From assembly GCF_009363715.1 (NCBI RefSeq), contig NZ_CP045404.1, positions 2,634,001 through 2,698,000 of the forward strand: DNA of 64,000 nt, written 5' to 3'. The position numbers and the translations under genes are program-made. Each line of letters starts with the position of its first letter. Position 1 is the first letter of the stretch. Shown one piece after another: positions 11,001-20,256 of this stretch. This stretch comes from Roseovarius sp. THAF9 (GTDB taxonomy: Bacteria; Pseudomonadota; Alphaproteobacteria; Rhodobacterales; Rhodobacteraceae). The notes under the pieces were generated by a model that was given only the letters and a program-made list of their open reading frames with translations, had not been told where the DNA came from and ran no database searches.

Positions 11001-11450
11001 GATGCAAAGGCGGTCCAATCCGCGCTCGACAAGGCCGCCAAGAGCCACACGCCCACACCTGTCGAGGCCATCGTCCTGCCCGGTCCCACCGGCGAGTCGA
11101 ACCGCCTGACCGCCCACGCCCGCCCGCCGCTCCTCTGCCTTGGCCCGACCAAGGACATGGCTGAGGCGCAGGCCAAGGCGGTCGAGGCCCTGGGTGGCCG
11201 CGCCCTGCGGAGCACCGGCAAGGTCGAGCCGGACGCCCTGACCACGCTCTCGGGCTTCTCCGGCGCGCTGTGGTGGGGGGATACTGATGTGGCCCGCGCC
11301 TATGCATCGGCGCTCAGCCAGCGCAATGGCCCGATCCTGCCGCTGATCACCGGTCTGCCCGACACAGGCCACGTCATGGGCGAACGCCATGTCTGCGTCG
11401 ACACCACGGCGGCCGGCGGAAACGCCGCCCTTCTGGGCGGCGTCGCCTGA
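8004..11450 (+). CDS. putA: Bifunctional proline dehydrogenase / L-glutamate gamma-semialdehyde dehydrogenase
   Basis: 1148 residues that oxidise proline to glutamate in two steps with substrate channelling. The N-terminal half is the FAD-dependent proline dehydrogenase barrel (about residues 140-440, with VKGAYWDTEIKQAQ and an RLHGMGEAL segment). The C-terminal half is an aldehyde dehydrogenase (about 560-1000) with the catalytic cysteine in SAGQRCSALR near residue 800 and the general-base glutamate in IAETGGLNAM near residue 766. About 150 extra C-terminal residues match the flap domain of long PutA types. No N-terminal ribbon-helix-helix DNA-binding domain is present, consistent with control by the separate putR gene. 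AAGAGGA precedes the ATG. Confidence 0.97.
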   Translation: MPYDSDLRRVIDQTTYAEEAETVARLTEVAGLSEEDRVRISKSGADLVRRIRNQSDPGLMEVFLAEYGLSTDEGIALMCLAEALLRVPDADTIDALIEDKIAPSDWGKHMGHSTSPLVNASTWALMLTGKVLKDENPGPVGHLRGAIRRLGEPVIRTAVGRAMREMGRQFVLGETIESAMDRAAKMEKKGYTYSYDMLGEAARTDADAIRYHLAYSRAISAISNACTHKDIRKNPGISVKLSALHPRYEVAQQHQVMDVLMPRLRSLAILAKSARMGLNIDAEEADRLSLSLEVIEATLSEPSLAGWDGFGVVVQSYGQRASHVLDYLHDLAQKLNRRIMVRLVKGAYWDTEIKQAQVEGIDGFPVFTSKPATDISYIANARKLLSMTDHIYPQFATHNAHTVAAILDMAKEMDKGPETFEFQRLHGMGEALHNIVMKDHDTNCRIYAPVGAHRDLLAYLVRRLLENGANSSFVNQIVDEDVAPETVARDPFEAYRDDRPELPTGPELFLPERPNSKGFDLKHQPTLDVIEAARGPFANTTWDAAPLIAGKAAPEKAEAVSNPADPSDSPGTVATASKADIEAALSDATPWDASIEERAKILNAAADLYEENFGEIFAILAREAGKTPTDAVAELREAVDFLRYYAANAPQDPPVGTFTCISPWNFPLAIFTGQISAALAAGNAVLAKPAEQTPLIAHYGISLMLKAGVPKTALQLLPGAGDVGAALTSDPRIGGVAFTGSTETALKIRATMAENLAPGAPLIAETGGLNAMIVDSTALPEQAVQAIVESAFQSAGQRCSALRCLYVQEDVAAGFTEMLTGAMDALSMGKPWSLSTDVGPVIDTEARDGIAAHIEQARADGRLIHEIPSPNSGCFIAPTLIKVNGIEDMQREIFGPVLHMATFKSRNLDRVIDAINGTGYGLTFGLMTRIDDRVQHVTEAVHAGNIYVNRNQIGAIVGSQPFGGEGLSGTGPKAGGPNYLARYTSRPVDTTDATWDGAMDAKAVQSALDKAAKSHTPTPVEAIVLPGPTGESNRLTAHARPPLLCLGPTKDMAEAQAKAVEALGGRALRSTGKVEPDALTTLSGFSGALWWGDTDVARAYASALSQRNGPILPLITGLPDTGHVMGERHVCVDTTAAGGNAALLGGVA

Positions 11451-11464
11451 GTAAAGGCCGGCAC

Positions 11465-11524
11465 CCCGGCTTTTTCTTGCTGAAAATACTCACATCCCGC
11501 CACCCGCCACGGGCGCGGGATGTG
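11465..11524 (+). repeat. Intergenic repeat element, copy A (28-nt motif plus hairpin)
   Basis: Fifteen bases after the putA stop begins a 28-nt motif (11465-11492: CCCGGCTTTTTCTTGCT, one variable base, AAAATACTCA). It is followed by a 10-bp perfect stem (11491-11500 with 11515-11524). The same motif with one mismatch, followed by a hairpin of different sequence, occurs after valS at 20257. The position after a stop codon suggests a 3'-end processing or termination role. Confidence 0.7.
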
Positions 11525-11554
11525 ACATCAAGTACCACGCCAAGAGAACCGCAC

Positions 11555-11620
11555 CCATTTTCTGCGCAGAAAATGGCTTGGAAAATACGAATTTTCCAAA
11601 GCAGAATTTGCGCAAATTTT
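11555..11620. repeat. Three consecutive palindromes
   Basis: Between putA and the rhomboid gene three inverted repeats lie end to end. They are a perfect 22-bp palindrome centred on CTGCGCAG (11555-11576), a 9-bp stem with 4-nt loop (TTGGAAAAT / ATTTTCCAA, 11578-11599), and a 14-bp palindrome AATTTGCGCAAATT (11605-11618). The tract is AT-rich compared with the flanking genes. It may be a transcription end for putA, a protein-binding site upstream of the rhomboid gene, or a genome repeat. Confidence 0.6.
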
Positions 11621-11679
11621 GCCCGCCCCGCCGCACGCGCGCGCTTGACCTTCCCGCGGCGCGCGGCCACCTTGCGACA

Positions 11680-12426
11680 ATGATCCCCATACGCGACCAT
11701 AACCCTTCGGGGCGCATCCCCTTCGTCACCTACGGGCTGATGATCCTCAATATCGGGATCTTTCTCAGTTACTTCCCCGCACTTTCGGGCGATCCGCGTG
11801 CGTTGATGGTGTTCTATTACGACTGGGCGATGGTCCCGGCGCTGGTCACCAGCGAAGGCACGTATACAACGCTCATCACCTCGACCTTCCTGCATGGCGG
11901 CTGGATGCACCTTGCAGGCAACATGCTGTTCTTGTGGATCTTCGGCGACAACATGGAAGAGGAGTTCGGCCATATCGGCTACCTCCTCTTCTACTTGGCC
12001 TGCGGTCTTGCCGCCAGCGGCGCACAACTCGTCTCGGCCCCGCTCAGCCAGGTGCCCACGGTGGGCGCCTCGGGCGCCATCGCCGGCGTGATGGGCGGCT
12101 ACCTGCTCCTGTTCCCCAAGGCCAAGATCGACATCTTTATCTTCCTGGTGTTCATCATCCGCATCATCTCGGTCCCGGCCTGGATCATGCTGGGCCTGTG
12201 GTTCATCTTCCAACTCTTTGGCGGCGCGGGCAGCAGCGCGGACGATGGTGGTGTGGCCTACTGGGCCCATGCGGGTGGCTTCGTCGCGGGTCTCATCCTG
12301 ACGCTGCCGCTTTTCCTGCGCCGGGGCGGCCCGGCCTATTGGGACCGCACCGAGGGCCATCCGCCCCACCCGGAAGCGAAATACAAGCTCAGCCGCACCA
12401 ACATCCCCAAGGTCACGCGCAAATGA
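11680..12426 (+). CDS. Rhomboid-family intramembrane serine protease
   Basis: A 248-residue polytopic membrane protein. The rhomboid signature is complete: HGGWMHLAGNMLFLWIFG with the membrane-entry histidines and asparagine (near residue 75), the catalytic serine in GASGAIAG (near residue 130), and the catalytic histidine in YWAHAGGF (near residue 195). Six or more membrane segments are apparent. Such enzymes cleave single-pass membrane proteins within the bilayer. The start at 11680 (MIPIRDHNPSG) is the one that aligns with family N-termini; the longer upstream frame crosses the palindrome tract. The stop overlaps the next start by ATGA, so the pair is probably co-translated. Confidence 0.92.
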   Translation: MIPIRDHNPSGRIPFVTYGLMILNIGIFLSYFPALSGDPRALMVFYYDWAMVPALVTSEGTYTTLITSTFLHGGWMHLAGNMLFLWIFGDNMEEEFGHIGYLLFYLACGLAASGAQLVSAPLSQVPTVGASGAIAGVMGGYLLLFPKAKIDIFIFLVFIIRIISVPAWIMLGLWFIFQLFGGAGSSADDGGVAYWAHAGGFVAGLILTLPLFLRRGGPAYWDRTEGHPPHPEAKYKLSRTNIPKVTRK

Positions 12427-12797
12427 CCCTGCACACCGCCAGCTGCCACTGCGGCGCCGTGCGCTTCACCGTCGATATTGACGGCCCCATCAAAGGCGCG
12501 ATGCGCTGCACCTGCTCCTTCTGCCGCCGCCGGGCCGCGCCCAATATCAGCGTGCCCCTGTCCCGGCTCACCATCACCCAAGGCGCGGACAATCTCACAC
12601 TCTACACCTGGGGCACCGGCACGGCGCAGCACTATTTCTGCAAGACCTGCGGGATCTACACCCACCATCAGCGCCGCTCGGACCCAACCGAATACGGCGT
12701 CAATCTCGGCTGCATCGACGGCCAGAACCCCGCCGAGCACGAGCCGATCCCGTGGAACGACGGCGTCAACCACCCCTCCGACGCGAAACCGGGCTGA
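12423..12797 (+). CDS. GFA (glutathione-dependent formaldehyde-activating / CENP-V fold) family protein
   Basis: 124 residues with the zinc-binding cysteine pattern of the GFA family: SCHCGAV near residue 8, RCTCSFCRRR near residue 28 and FCKTCGIYTHH near residue 75. Family members bind zinc through these cysteines. A few are linked to formaldehyde or glutathione chemistry, but most have no proven substrate, so only the fold is claimed. The ATG overlaps the rhomboid stop by 4 nt, implying translational coupling. Confidence 0.88.
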   Translation: MTLHTASCHCGAVRFTVDIDGPIKGAMRCTCSFCRRRAAPNISVPLSRLTITQGADNLTLYTWGTGTAQHYFCKTCGIYTHHQRRSDPTEYGVNLGCIDGQNPAEHEPIPWNDGVNHPSDAKPG

Positions 12798-12803
12798 GCC
12801 GCC

Positions 12804-13592
12804 TCAATCGTTGCGGATGATCCCGGCGAACTTGTCGAAAATCGTCTCGTTGGCGCAGACCACGTCACCGTCTTCCAACAGGTCGCCCCCGGGCGTCAGA
12901 GGTTCGACGAAGCCGCCAGCCTCTTTCACGATGATCACGCCCGCGGCGATGTCCCAAGCGTTCAGCTTACGCTCCCAGAACCCCTCGTAGCGGCCCGCCG
13001 CGACATAGGCCATGTCCAGCGCGGCCGACCCCCAGCGCCGCACACCGGCACAGGTCGGCATCAGCCGCGCCAAATCCTGCAACGTCGCCGGCAGGTCGCC
13101 GCGCCCACCGAACGGCACGCCGGTGGCAAAGATCGACTCGATCAGCTTGGACCGCCCCGACACCCGCAGGCGCTTTTCATTGATGAACGCGCCCTCGCCC
13201 TTCTCGGCCAGGAACATCTCGTCCTTGGCGGCGTCGAAAATGACACCCGCCACGACCTGGCCCTTATGCTCCAGCGCGATCGAAACACACCAATGCGGCA
13301 GCCCGTGCAGAAAGTTCGTCGTCCCGTCCAGCGGGTCCACGATCCAGCGCCGCGTCGGGTCCTTGCCTTCTTCGCCGCCGCCCTCCTCGGCCAGCCAGCC
13401 ATAGGTGGGCCGCGCGCCCATCAGCTCTTCCTTCAGGATCGCCTCGGCCGCGATGTCGGCCCGGCTGACGAAATCGCCTGCGCCCTTCATGCTGACCTGC
13501 AGGTTCTCGACTTCACGAAAATCCTTGACCAGCGACCGCCCCGCCTTGCGCGCGGCTTTCAGCATGATGTTGAGATTGGCACTGCCGGGCAT
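12804..13592 (-). CDS. suhB: Inositol monophosphatase family protein
   Basis: 262 residues with both IMPase signatures: the metal-binding WIVDPLDGTTNFLHGLP (near residue 85) and the C-terminal WDIAAGVIIVKEAGG (near residue 208). It also has an early AEEGG segment carrying a metal-ligand glutamate. It would dephosphorylate myo-inositol 1-phosphate or related sugar phosphates with magnesium. In gammaproteobacteria SuhB also binds RNA polymerase antitermination complexes; whether that holds here is not visible. It is convergent with the GFA gene with 6 bp between stops. Confidence 0.92.
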   Translation of the reverse strand: MPGSANLNIMLKAARKAGRSLVKDFREVENLQVSMKGAGDFVSRADIAAEAILKEELMGARPTYGWLAEEGGGEEGKDPTRRWIVDPLDGTTNFLHGLPHWCVSIALEHKGQVVAGVIFDAAKDEMFLAEKGEGAFINEKRLRVSGRSKLIESIFATGVPFGGRGDLPATLQDLARLMPTCAGVRRWGSAALDMAYVAAGRYEGFWERKLNAWDIAAGVIIVKEAGGFVEPLTPGGDLLEDGDVVCANETIFDKFAGIIRND

Positions 13593-13739
13593 GTCTCGGG
13601 CTCCTTTGGGGTCAGGCCGCGCGTATACGCGCGCCGGTCGCGCACCGCAAGAGGCCGCAAGCGTCAGCGCGACGACACCCCCTTTTTACTTGATCGCCTC
13701 AGCCCTAGCATGGCGGCAAACGCAAAAGGACCCCGCGCC

Positions 13740-14357
13740 ATGGACAAGGTCAGCTTCACCCAGATGAAGGACGGCACCAAGGAAGATTACGAATTCCTGA
13801 CCGCCCACGAGGTAGACCACACCAAGCATACCGCGCGGCGCCTGCTCAAGGCGCTGGTCGAGCTGGACGAAAGCCTGTCGGGCTACCAGATCACCCGGCT
13901 GGGCCATTCGGTGCAATCGGCCACCCGCGCCTGGCGCGACGGCGCGGATACCGACTGGGTCGTGGGCGCGCTCCTGCACGACATCGGTGACATCTACGCG
14001 CCTTACAATCACGACGAATACGCCGCCACGATCCTGAAACCCTTCGTGCGCGAACAGGTGACATGGTGTGTCGCCACCCATGGCGATTTCCAGATGCTCT
14101 ATTACGGCCACCACCTCGACGGGGCCGATCCCAACAAGCGGGACCGCCACGCCGGCCACGCCTATTTCGACGACTGCGCCGAGTTCTGTGAACGCTGGGA
14201 CCAGGCTTCGTTCGACCCGAACTACGACACCCTGCCGCTCGAGTTTTTCGCGCCCATGGTCGAAGAGGTCTTCGCCCGCACGCCCTACGACCCGGACGTG
14301 ATCCGCCCCGGCGTGCGCGAACCGCTGGTCAACGCCGACGTCGCCGCGATGCGCTAG
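13740..14357 (+). CDS. HD-domain protein (PhnZ-like or phosphohydrolase)
   Basis: 205 residues with an HD-domain metal site: LGHSVQSATRA near residue 57, the ALLHDIGD motif near residue 80, and further histidines in ATHGDF, YYGHHLDG and RHAGHAYF. The combination of an early H with the HD pair and the later H-rich helices resembles the PhnZ branch of HD proteins, some of which are di-iron oxygenases on phosphonates rather than hydrolases. No phosphonate genes are nearby, so the activity is left open. AAAGGA lies 9 nt before ATG 13740; a second in-frame ATG at 13710 is less well placed. The stop overlaps the convergent neighbour by 4 nt. Confidence 0.75.
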   Translation: MDKVSFTQMKDGTKEDYEFLTAHEVDHTKHTARRLLKALVELDESLSGYQITRLGHSVQSATRAWRDGADTDWVVGALLHDIGDIYAPYNHDEYAATILKPFVREQVTWCVATHGDFQMLYYGHHLDGADPNKRDRHAGHAYFDDCAEFCERWDQASFDPNYDTLPLEFFAPMVEEVFARTPYDPDVIRPGVREPLVNADVAAMR

Positions 14358-15100
14358 GACTGCTCCGCGGACCGGACGCCGACATCGCCAATCCACCAGG
14401 ACCGTTTCGGGCCGTGGTACACGCTCAAGGTCGAGCCTGGCTCGAACCTCTCCAGCCGACCCGCGCGGTATTTCAGGCTCTTGCCTTCGCGCCCCGCGTC
14501 GTCGCGCCAGACCAGCCGGTACCAGGTGCCTTCCCTCCGTGTCTGAATCGTGTCCACGCGCAGAACCGTGCCCTTGCCTTTGCGCCCATGCTGACGCGCA
14601 AGGTACCCCGCGACGGCCTTCCGCCCGGAAAACCAGAGAATCCCCAGCCAGATCACGCCCATAAACAGCGCAAACCATTGCGCCATCCGCCCCTTGTTGC
14701 GAAAGCTGTCGGGAATTAGTTCGACCGTGTCCGGCTCCGACGGCAGGTACCACAGATCGAGGCTTTCGCCTGGCCCGGTCCGACCGTAAAAGTCGCGGTC
14801 CACCTTCTCGGACACGGCCACGCGCCGCCTGCTTTCGGTCGCAAAGCTCAGGTCGAGGTGATAGCCGGTCACCGTCCGGCCATCCCGACGCCGCTCGGAC
14901 GTATAGGCCCGTTCCACCTGCGCCACGGTCTTAACGCCTTCCGTCGCGAAGCGGTGCGCGGTGACAAGCTGGCTGTAGGACACGGCCGTCATCACTATCA
15001 GGATCACCATGCCAAGAAGAAAATCCTTGCCACCGATCCGCAAAAACAGGCTCAGAACGCCCGGAGTCTGGTTGACGAGCGGATGGATCACGGCGTCCAA
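14354..15100 (-). CDS. DUF3592-like membrane protein
   Basis: About 248 residues with two membrane segments (near residues 28-45 and 140-158) and two soluble parts rich in beta-strand patterns: a VKTVAQVERAYT...GYHLDLSFAT region and a later GKGTVLRVDTIQTRREG region. This layout is that of DUF3592 proteins, of unknown function. The frame begins with TTG at 15100 and no good ribosome site is visible; an internal GTG or ATG (MVILIVMTAVSYSQ) could be the true start. It overlaps the convergent HD-domain gene by 4 nt at the stops. Confidence 0.65.
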   Translation of the reverse strand: MDAVIHPLVNQTPGVLSLFLRIGGKDFLLGMVILIVMTAVSYSQLVTAHRFATEGVKTVAQVERAYTSERRRDGRTVTGYHLDLSFATESRRRVAVSEKVDRDFYGRTGPGESLDLWYLPSEPDTVELIPDSFRNKGRMAQWFALFMGVIWLGILWFSGRKAVAGYLARQHGRKGKGTVLRVDTIQTRREGTWYRLVWRDDAGREGKSLKYRAGRLERFEPGSTLSVYHGPKRSWWIGDVGVRSAEQS

Positions 15101-15317
15101 CGGTGCCTGCCGCTGAATGACCCGTACCGGAACATCTCGGCGCAGGCTTTCAGGGCGAAACGCAGTCGTAACACTGTCGTCGATGGGTCGGCATCGGGCT
15201 CTTTCATGCGGTCCTTATCGCTGACCGAAGCGACGCGGAAAAGGGAAATACCCCGCGTCCTTTCCCCACCGCACCGAAACCGCCGCGCCCCGTCACCCGG
15301 GGCGCGACCTTGGTTTG

Positions 15318-16928
15318 CTAGTCCGCCGATACGATCGTCGGCGCGTCGGGATAGCTGGTGCAGGTCCCGTGGCTGCCCGCCGGATCCTGGCAGGCGGCGT
15401 TCAGGATGCCCCAGATGAAATCCACCTGTGTCGCCGTCACGGTGGGGCCGCCCACGCCATAGAACCAGCTGGGATTGGGCGTGCCCATCTCGACCTGCTG
15501 ATACCCCAGCAGGTTGGGCCGCCAGCCCGCGCCCACCCCGGCCAAGGTCGAGGTGCCGTCTTCGTCGGCCGCCGCCTGCGAATGGCAGGTCGTACAACTG
15601 GCCGAATTGACAAACCCGCCCTCGGTGATCGTGGCGCCGGTACCCGTGGGGATGCCGGTCGCCGTGGTGAACGAGGTCTGCGTGCCCTTCAGGCGATAGT
15701 TCTTCCACGCCGGATCCTCGGCGCTGATCACCCTCGGGTCCGGATCGCTCGCTGCCGTGGCGATGCTCATCTCCTGGAACAGCGCCTGCAACTCCGCCGT
15801 GATCTCTTCACCTGTCTCGGACGGATCGTAGACCTCGCCGCTGACGAACAGAGGGTCATTCCCCGTTACCTTGTCGTCGTTCAGCTCGATCTTCGGCGGG
15901 ATGAACCCAGGTCCGAAATTTGCGCCCGCCTGAGCCGTGGGGTTCGCATCATACCCAAAACTGTCATTGCACCCGATGTAGTCGCAGCGCCCCTGGTTGG
16001 CGACATGCTCCATCGCGTACCAGTGCCACGTCGGTAGGTCCTTGGAGGCGTTCGTCATCGCCAGCATGTAGTAATAGCCAGGCACCTGCTCTTCCCCGCC
16101 ATCGCCATCCAGATAGACGGTCAGGTAGGGATAATCAGGGTTGTTCGGCACGTCGCTTCCGTCAATCTCCTGGATAAGCCCCTGATCCATCAAAATATCC
16201 TGATGCAGGAAATCGGCCTTCACCATCACCGCGTCGATCGGAAACCGCACCTCCAGCGCATGTGCGCCCGCGATGTCGCCCGCCTTGATCGCCGCGTTCT
16301 GGGCCCGGTTCCGCGCCCCCAGCCCCTCGCGCGAGTAAAGATCGTTGCGATAGATGTAGTCCGTCATCGCTCTGTTGCGAAATACCAGCTCCAGTTCCAG
16401 GTCCCGTAACAGCCGCCCGGGGTCGATCTCGTCGGCGGGCACAAGGCCGCGGTGGTTGATCACCCCCTGCGCGGGCTTGCCGTTAGGCTTTGCGGGCAGC
16501 GGGCTGATGGGATCATAATCCGCCCTGAAAACCGGACATTGTGTCGGCTGGTCCCCCTGCACCGGCGCCGCGTCGGGATCGCAGCAGTTGCTGGACACCT
16601 CCGCGCTGCACAGCGGCAGCGGGCTCTCGGGCCAGATCGTCTGATCGATGCCCCAGGTCCAGAACTCGGCGGCCACCGCGTTCGCCAGCTGCGCCCAGGC
16701 AAAGGCATCCGGACAGGTCGCCGCCCCCGACACCGCGTTGATCCCGGCGATTGCGGCCGTGCCATCCGTCACCTCCACCGCGCAGGTGTCGGCATCCTGC
16801 ACAAAACTGCGGTACAACATGAATTTCTGCAGCCCATTCGGCCCGTCCTGCGCCTGAACCGGCAGCGCTGCCAGTCCCGCAACTCCGGCCAGAATGGCCG
16901 CCGGACCTGTGAATCTCGGTATCGTCAT
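15318..16928 (-). CDS. Secreted protein with one c-type heme motif
   Basis: 536 residues. Residues 1-28 form a signal peptide (cleavage after PVQAQ). Most of the protein has no family I can name. Near residue 425 is SCTTCHSQ, a single CxxCH heme-attachment motif, suggesting a periplasmic c-type cytochrome. A cysteine-rich stretch is near residue 120 (SSNCCDPD) and others near residue 297 (GRCDYIGCND). Aromatic and acidic residues are abundant. ATG 16928 begins the signal peptide; the longer TTG-initiated frame does not. It is divergent from valS with 236 bp between the starts. Redox role inferred only from the motif and export. Confidence 0.7.
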   Translation of the reverse strand: MTIPRFTGPAAILAGVAGLAALPVQAQDGPNGLQKFMLYRSFVQDADTCAVEVTDGTAAIAGINAVSGAATCPDAFAWAQLANAVAAEFWTWGIDQTIWPESPLPLCSAEVSSNCCDPDAAPVQGDQPTQCPVFRADYDPISPLPAKPNGKPAQGVINHRGLVPADEIDPGRLLRDLELELVFRNRAMTDYIYRNDLYSREGLGARNRAQNAAIKAGDIAGAHALEVRFPIDAVMVKADFLHQDILMDQGLIQEIDGSDVPNNPDYPYLTVYLDGDGGEEQVPGYYYMLAMTNASKDLPTWHWYAMEHVANQGRCDYIGCNDSFGYDANPTAQAGANFGPGFIPPKIELNDDKVTGNDPLFVSGEVYDPSETGEEITAELQALFQEMSIATAASDPDPRVISAEDPAWKNYRLKGTQTSFTTATGIPTGTGATITEGGFVNSASCTTCHSQAAADEDGTSTLAGVGAGWRPNLLGYQQVEMGTPNPSWFYGVGGPTVTATQVDFIWGILNAACQDPAGSHGTCTSYPDAPTIVSAD

Positions 16929-17164
16929 CTGAAAAACCCTTCGTTTGCTTGAAATGAACTTATCCGTCACTCGCACCAATGGGCTTACCTTACGTAAGTC
17001 AGCGATTCCCGCTAAGGTATATTTTCATTTTTTTGTTTACCTTTAAATTGTTCGGCCCAAATCCACCGCGCCGCACCCCAAGAAAATGCCGCCCGCGTCT
17101 TTCCCTCGCCCTGCCATTTGGGTATTCCGGCCAAGACCTAATTTCCGATCACGGGACCCGCATC

Positions 17165-20100
17165 ATGGCGATGGAAAAGACCTTCAACGCAGCCGAGGCC
17201 GAACCGCGCCTCTCCGAAGCCTGGGAAACCTCAGGGGCCTTCAAGGCCGGCGCCAACGCCAAGCCGGGGGCCGAGACCTATTCCATCATGATCCCGCCCC
17301 CGAACGTGACGGGCAGCCTGCACATGGGCCATGCCTTCAACAACACGTTGCAGGATATCCTGATCCGCTGGCACCGGATGCGCGGCTTCGACACGCTCTG
17401 GCAGCCCGGCACCGACCACGCCGGCATCGCCACGCAGATGGTGACCGAGCGCGACATGGCCACGAATGGCGAGCCCACGCGCGTTGAAATGGGCCGCGAG
17501 GAGTTTGAAAAGCGCGTCTGGCAGCAAAAGATCAAGTCGCGCGGCACCATCATCGGCCAGCTGAAGCGCCTCGGCGCCTCCTGCGACTGGTCGCGAGAGG
17601 CGTTCACCATGTCCGGCGCGCCCTCGGCCCCCGAGGGCGAGGAGGGCAACTTCCACGACGCCGTCATCAAGGTCTTCGTCGACCTGTACCAGAAAGGCCT
17701 GATCTATCGCGGCAAGCGGCTGGTCAACTGGGACCCGCATTTCGAAACTGCGATCTCGGACCTCGAGGTCGAGAATACCGAGGTCGCAGGCCACATGTGG
17801 CACTTCAAGTACCCGCTGGCGGGCGGCGCGACCTACACCTATGTCGAGCGCGACGAGGATGGAAATGTCACGCTGGAAGAAGAGCGCGACTATATCTCCA
17901 TCGCCACCACGCGCCCTGAAACAATGCTGGGCGACGGCGCGGTCGCGGTTCATCCGTCGGATGAACGGTATGCGCCAATCCTTGGAAAACTTTGCGAAAT
18001 TCCCGTTGGGCCCAAGGAACACCGCCGCCTGATCCCGATCATTACCGATGACTACCCTGACCCCGACTTCGGCTCGGGCGCGGTCAAGATCACCGGCGCG
18101 CACGACTTCAACGACTATGCCGTGGCGCAGCGTGGTGGCATCCCAATGTACCGCCTGATGGACACCAAGGGCGCGATGCGCGACGACGGCGCCGCTTATG
18201 CCAAGATGGCCGAGATCGCCATGGCCGTCGCCAAGGGCGAACGCACCCTGACCGAGGCCGAGGCCGACACGATCAACCTCGTCCCCGACGATCTGCGCGG
18301 CCTCGACCGCTTCGAGGCGCGTGAAAAGGTCGTCCAGCAGATCACCGACGAGGGTCTCGCGGTCAATGTTGAAAATGATCAAGGCGAGGTGGTCCCGTTT
18401 GTGGAAAACAAGCCGATCATGCAGCCTTTTGGCGACCGCTCGAAGGTCGTGATCGAGCCGATGCTGACCGATCAATGGTTCGTGGCCACAGACAAGATCG
18501 TCGGCCCCGCCATCGAGGCGGTCAAATCCGGCGAGGTCACCATCCTGCCCGAACAGGACCGCAAGGTCTATTTCAACTGGCTGGAAAACATCGAGCCGTG
18601 GTGCATCTCGCGCCAGCTCTGGTGGGGGCACCAGATTCCGGTCTGGTACGGCTTCGACCTTGCCGCACCGGACTTCCGCGATGACGAAGGCGATGGCGCG
18701 CTCGATCTCGTTGAAATGCTTGACGTTCTCAACGAAAGCCACTTCGCGCCGCTGATGGAATGCGGCCACGATTTCGAGGCCACCGCGCAAGCCTTCGCGG
18801 CTCAGCTCACCGACCTGCCCACGCCGCTGGCCTCCATGACCGTGGTCGAGGCCAAGGACCGCGAGGATGCCCTGCATCACCTCGCCTCCAGCCTTGCCGA
18901 CTACACCGCCAGCCAGGATCCGACGCATCTTGTCTACCCGGTCTGGCGCGACCCGGACGTGCTCGACACGTGGTTCTCGTCTGGCCTCTGGCCGATCGGC
19001 ACGCTGGGCTGGCCCGAAAAGACGCCCGAGCTGGAAAAATACTTTCCCACCAGCGTTTTGGTCACCGGCTTTGACATCATCTTCTTCTGGGTCGCCCGGA
19101 TGATGATGATGCAATACGCCGTCGTGGGCGAAAAGCCGTTCTCGGACGTCTATGTCCACGCACTTGTCCGCGACGAGAAGGGCAAGAAGATGTCCAAGTC
19201 GCTTGGCAACGTGCTCGACCCGCTGGAGCTGATCGACGAATACGGTGCCGACGCCGTCCGCTTCACCCTGACGGCCATGGCCGCCATGGGACGCGACCTG
19301 AAGTTGTCGCCGCAACGTATCGCAGGATATAGGAATTTCGGAACCAAGCTTTGGAACGCCGCCCGTTTCGCCGAAATGAACGAGGCGGTCGGCAGCACCG
19401 GTGCGATCTCGCAACCAAAGCAGACCGTAAACCGTTGGATTCTCGGCGAAACCGCGAAAACCAAGGCGCTCGTCGATACGGCCCTGTCGCAATACCGCTT
19501 CAACGATGCCGCCAACACGCTTTATGCCTTCGTCTGGGGCACCGTGTGCGACTGGTATGTCGAGTTCTCCAAGCCGCTCCTGCTGGATGGCGCCGAAGAC
19601 GTGAAAAAGGAAACGCAGGACACCATGGCCTGGGTCATAGACCAGTGCCTGATCCTGCTGCACCCGATCATGCCCTTCATCACCGAAGAGCTTTGGGGCA
19701 CGCTGGCCAAGCGCGACGGGATGCTGATCCACGCCGACTGGCCCACCTATGGCGACGAGTTGATCAATGCCGAGGCCGACGCCGAGATGAACTGGGTCAT
19801 CGCTCTGATCGACAGCGTCCGCTCCGCGCGCGCACAGGTGCACGTGCCCGTTGGGCTCTACACACCACTCCTCGTCACCGAGTTCTCGAAATCCGCGCGC
19901 CTTGCGTGGGACAACAACGCCACGATGATCAAGCGCCTCGCCCGGGTCGAGGCGCTGGAAGTCGTCGAGAGCTTCCCCAAGGGCTGCATCACCATCCCAG
20001 CCGAGGGCGCCAGCTTCGGCCTGCCCCTGGCCGATGTCATCGACGTGGCCGAGGAAAAGGCGCGACTGGAAAAGACCCTCGGCAAGCTTGAAAAGGAACT

Positions 20101-20251
20101 GGGCGGCCTGCGCGGCCGGCTGAACAACCCCAAATTCGTCGAAAGCGCGCCTGAAGAGGTGGTCGAGGAAGCCCGCGAGAACCTCGCCGCCCGCGAAGAG
20201 GAAGAGGCCAAGCTGCGCGCCGCCCTCGACCGGCTGGCCGAATTGGGCTGA
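17165..20251 (+). CDS. valS: Valine--tRNA ligase
   Basis: 1028-residue class I synthetase. The HIGH motif is [14 protein letters not shown] near residue 45. The editing (CP1) domain lies between about 190 and 520 and contains [15 protein letters not shown] is found as [11 protein letters not shown] near residue 675, and the anticodon-binding and C-terminal coiled-coil arm ([19 protein letters not shown]) complete the protein. Length exceeds the E. coli enzyme (951), typical of alphaproteobacterial forms. The start is taken at ATG 17165; ATG 17171 is equally possible. A TTG frame to 16979 is discounted because it reads through the divergent promoter region. Confidence 0.97.
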   Translation: MAMEKTFNAAEAEPRLSEAWETSGAFKAGANAKPGAETYSIMIPPPNVTGSLHMGHAFNNTLQDILIRWHRMRGFDTLWQPGTDHAGIATQMVTERDMATNGEPTRVEMGREEFEKRVWQQKIKSRGTIIGQLKRLGASCDWSREAFTMSGAPSAPEGEEGNFHDAVIKVFVDLYQKGLIYRGKRLVNWDPHFETAISDLEVENTEVAGHMWHFKYPLAGGATYTYVERDEDGNVTLEEERDYISIATTRPETMLGDGAVAVHPSDERYAPILGKLCEIPVGPKEHRRLIPIITDDYPDPDFGSGAVKITGAHDFNDYAVAQRGGIPMYRLMDTKGAMRDDGAAYAKMAEIAMAVAKGERTLTEAEADTINLVPDDLRGLDRFEAREKVVQQITDEGLAVNVENDQGEVVPFVENKPIMQPFGDRSKVVIEPMLTDQWFVATDKIVGPAIEAVKSGEVTILPEQDRKVYFNWLENIEPWCISRQLWWGHQIPVWYGFDLAAPDFRDDEGDGALDLVEMLDVLNESHFAPLMECGHDFEATAQAFAAQLTDLPTPLASMTVVEAKDREDALHHLASSLADYTASQDPTHLVYPVWRDPDVLDTWFSSGLWPIGTLGWPEKTPELEKYFPTSVLVTGFDIIFFWVARMMMMQYAVVGEKPFSDVYVHALVRDEKGKKMSKSLGNVLDPLELIDEYGADAVRFTLTAMAAMGRDLKLSPQRIAGYRNFGTKLWNAARFAEMNEAVGSTGAISQPKQTVNRWILGETAKTKALVDTALSQYRFNDAANTLYAFVWGTVCDWYVEFSKPLLLDGAEDVKKETQDTMAWVIDQCLILLHPIMPFITEELWGTLAKRDGMLIHADWPTYGDELINAEADAEMNWVIALIDSVRSARAQVHVPVGLYTPLLVTEFSKSARLAWDNNATMIKRLARVEALEVVESFPKGCITIPAEGASFGLPLADVIDVAEEKARLEKTLGKLEKELGGLRGRLNNPKFVESAPEEVVEEARENLAAREEEEAKLRAALDRLAELG

Positions 20252-20256
20252 CAAAT

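Noticed and set aside
8799..11390. 863-codon frame antisense to putA
   Set aside because: Shadow of putA; glycine/aspartate-rich nonsense with no start signal.
17231..20254. Over 1000-codon frame antisense to valS
   Set aside because: Fully explained by the wobble bias of valS; no domain recognised, and valS is complete on the other strand.
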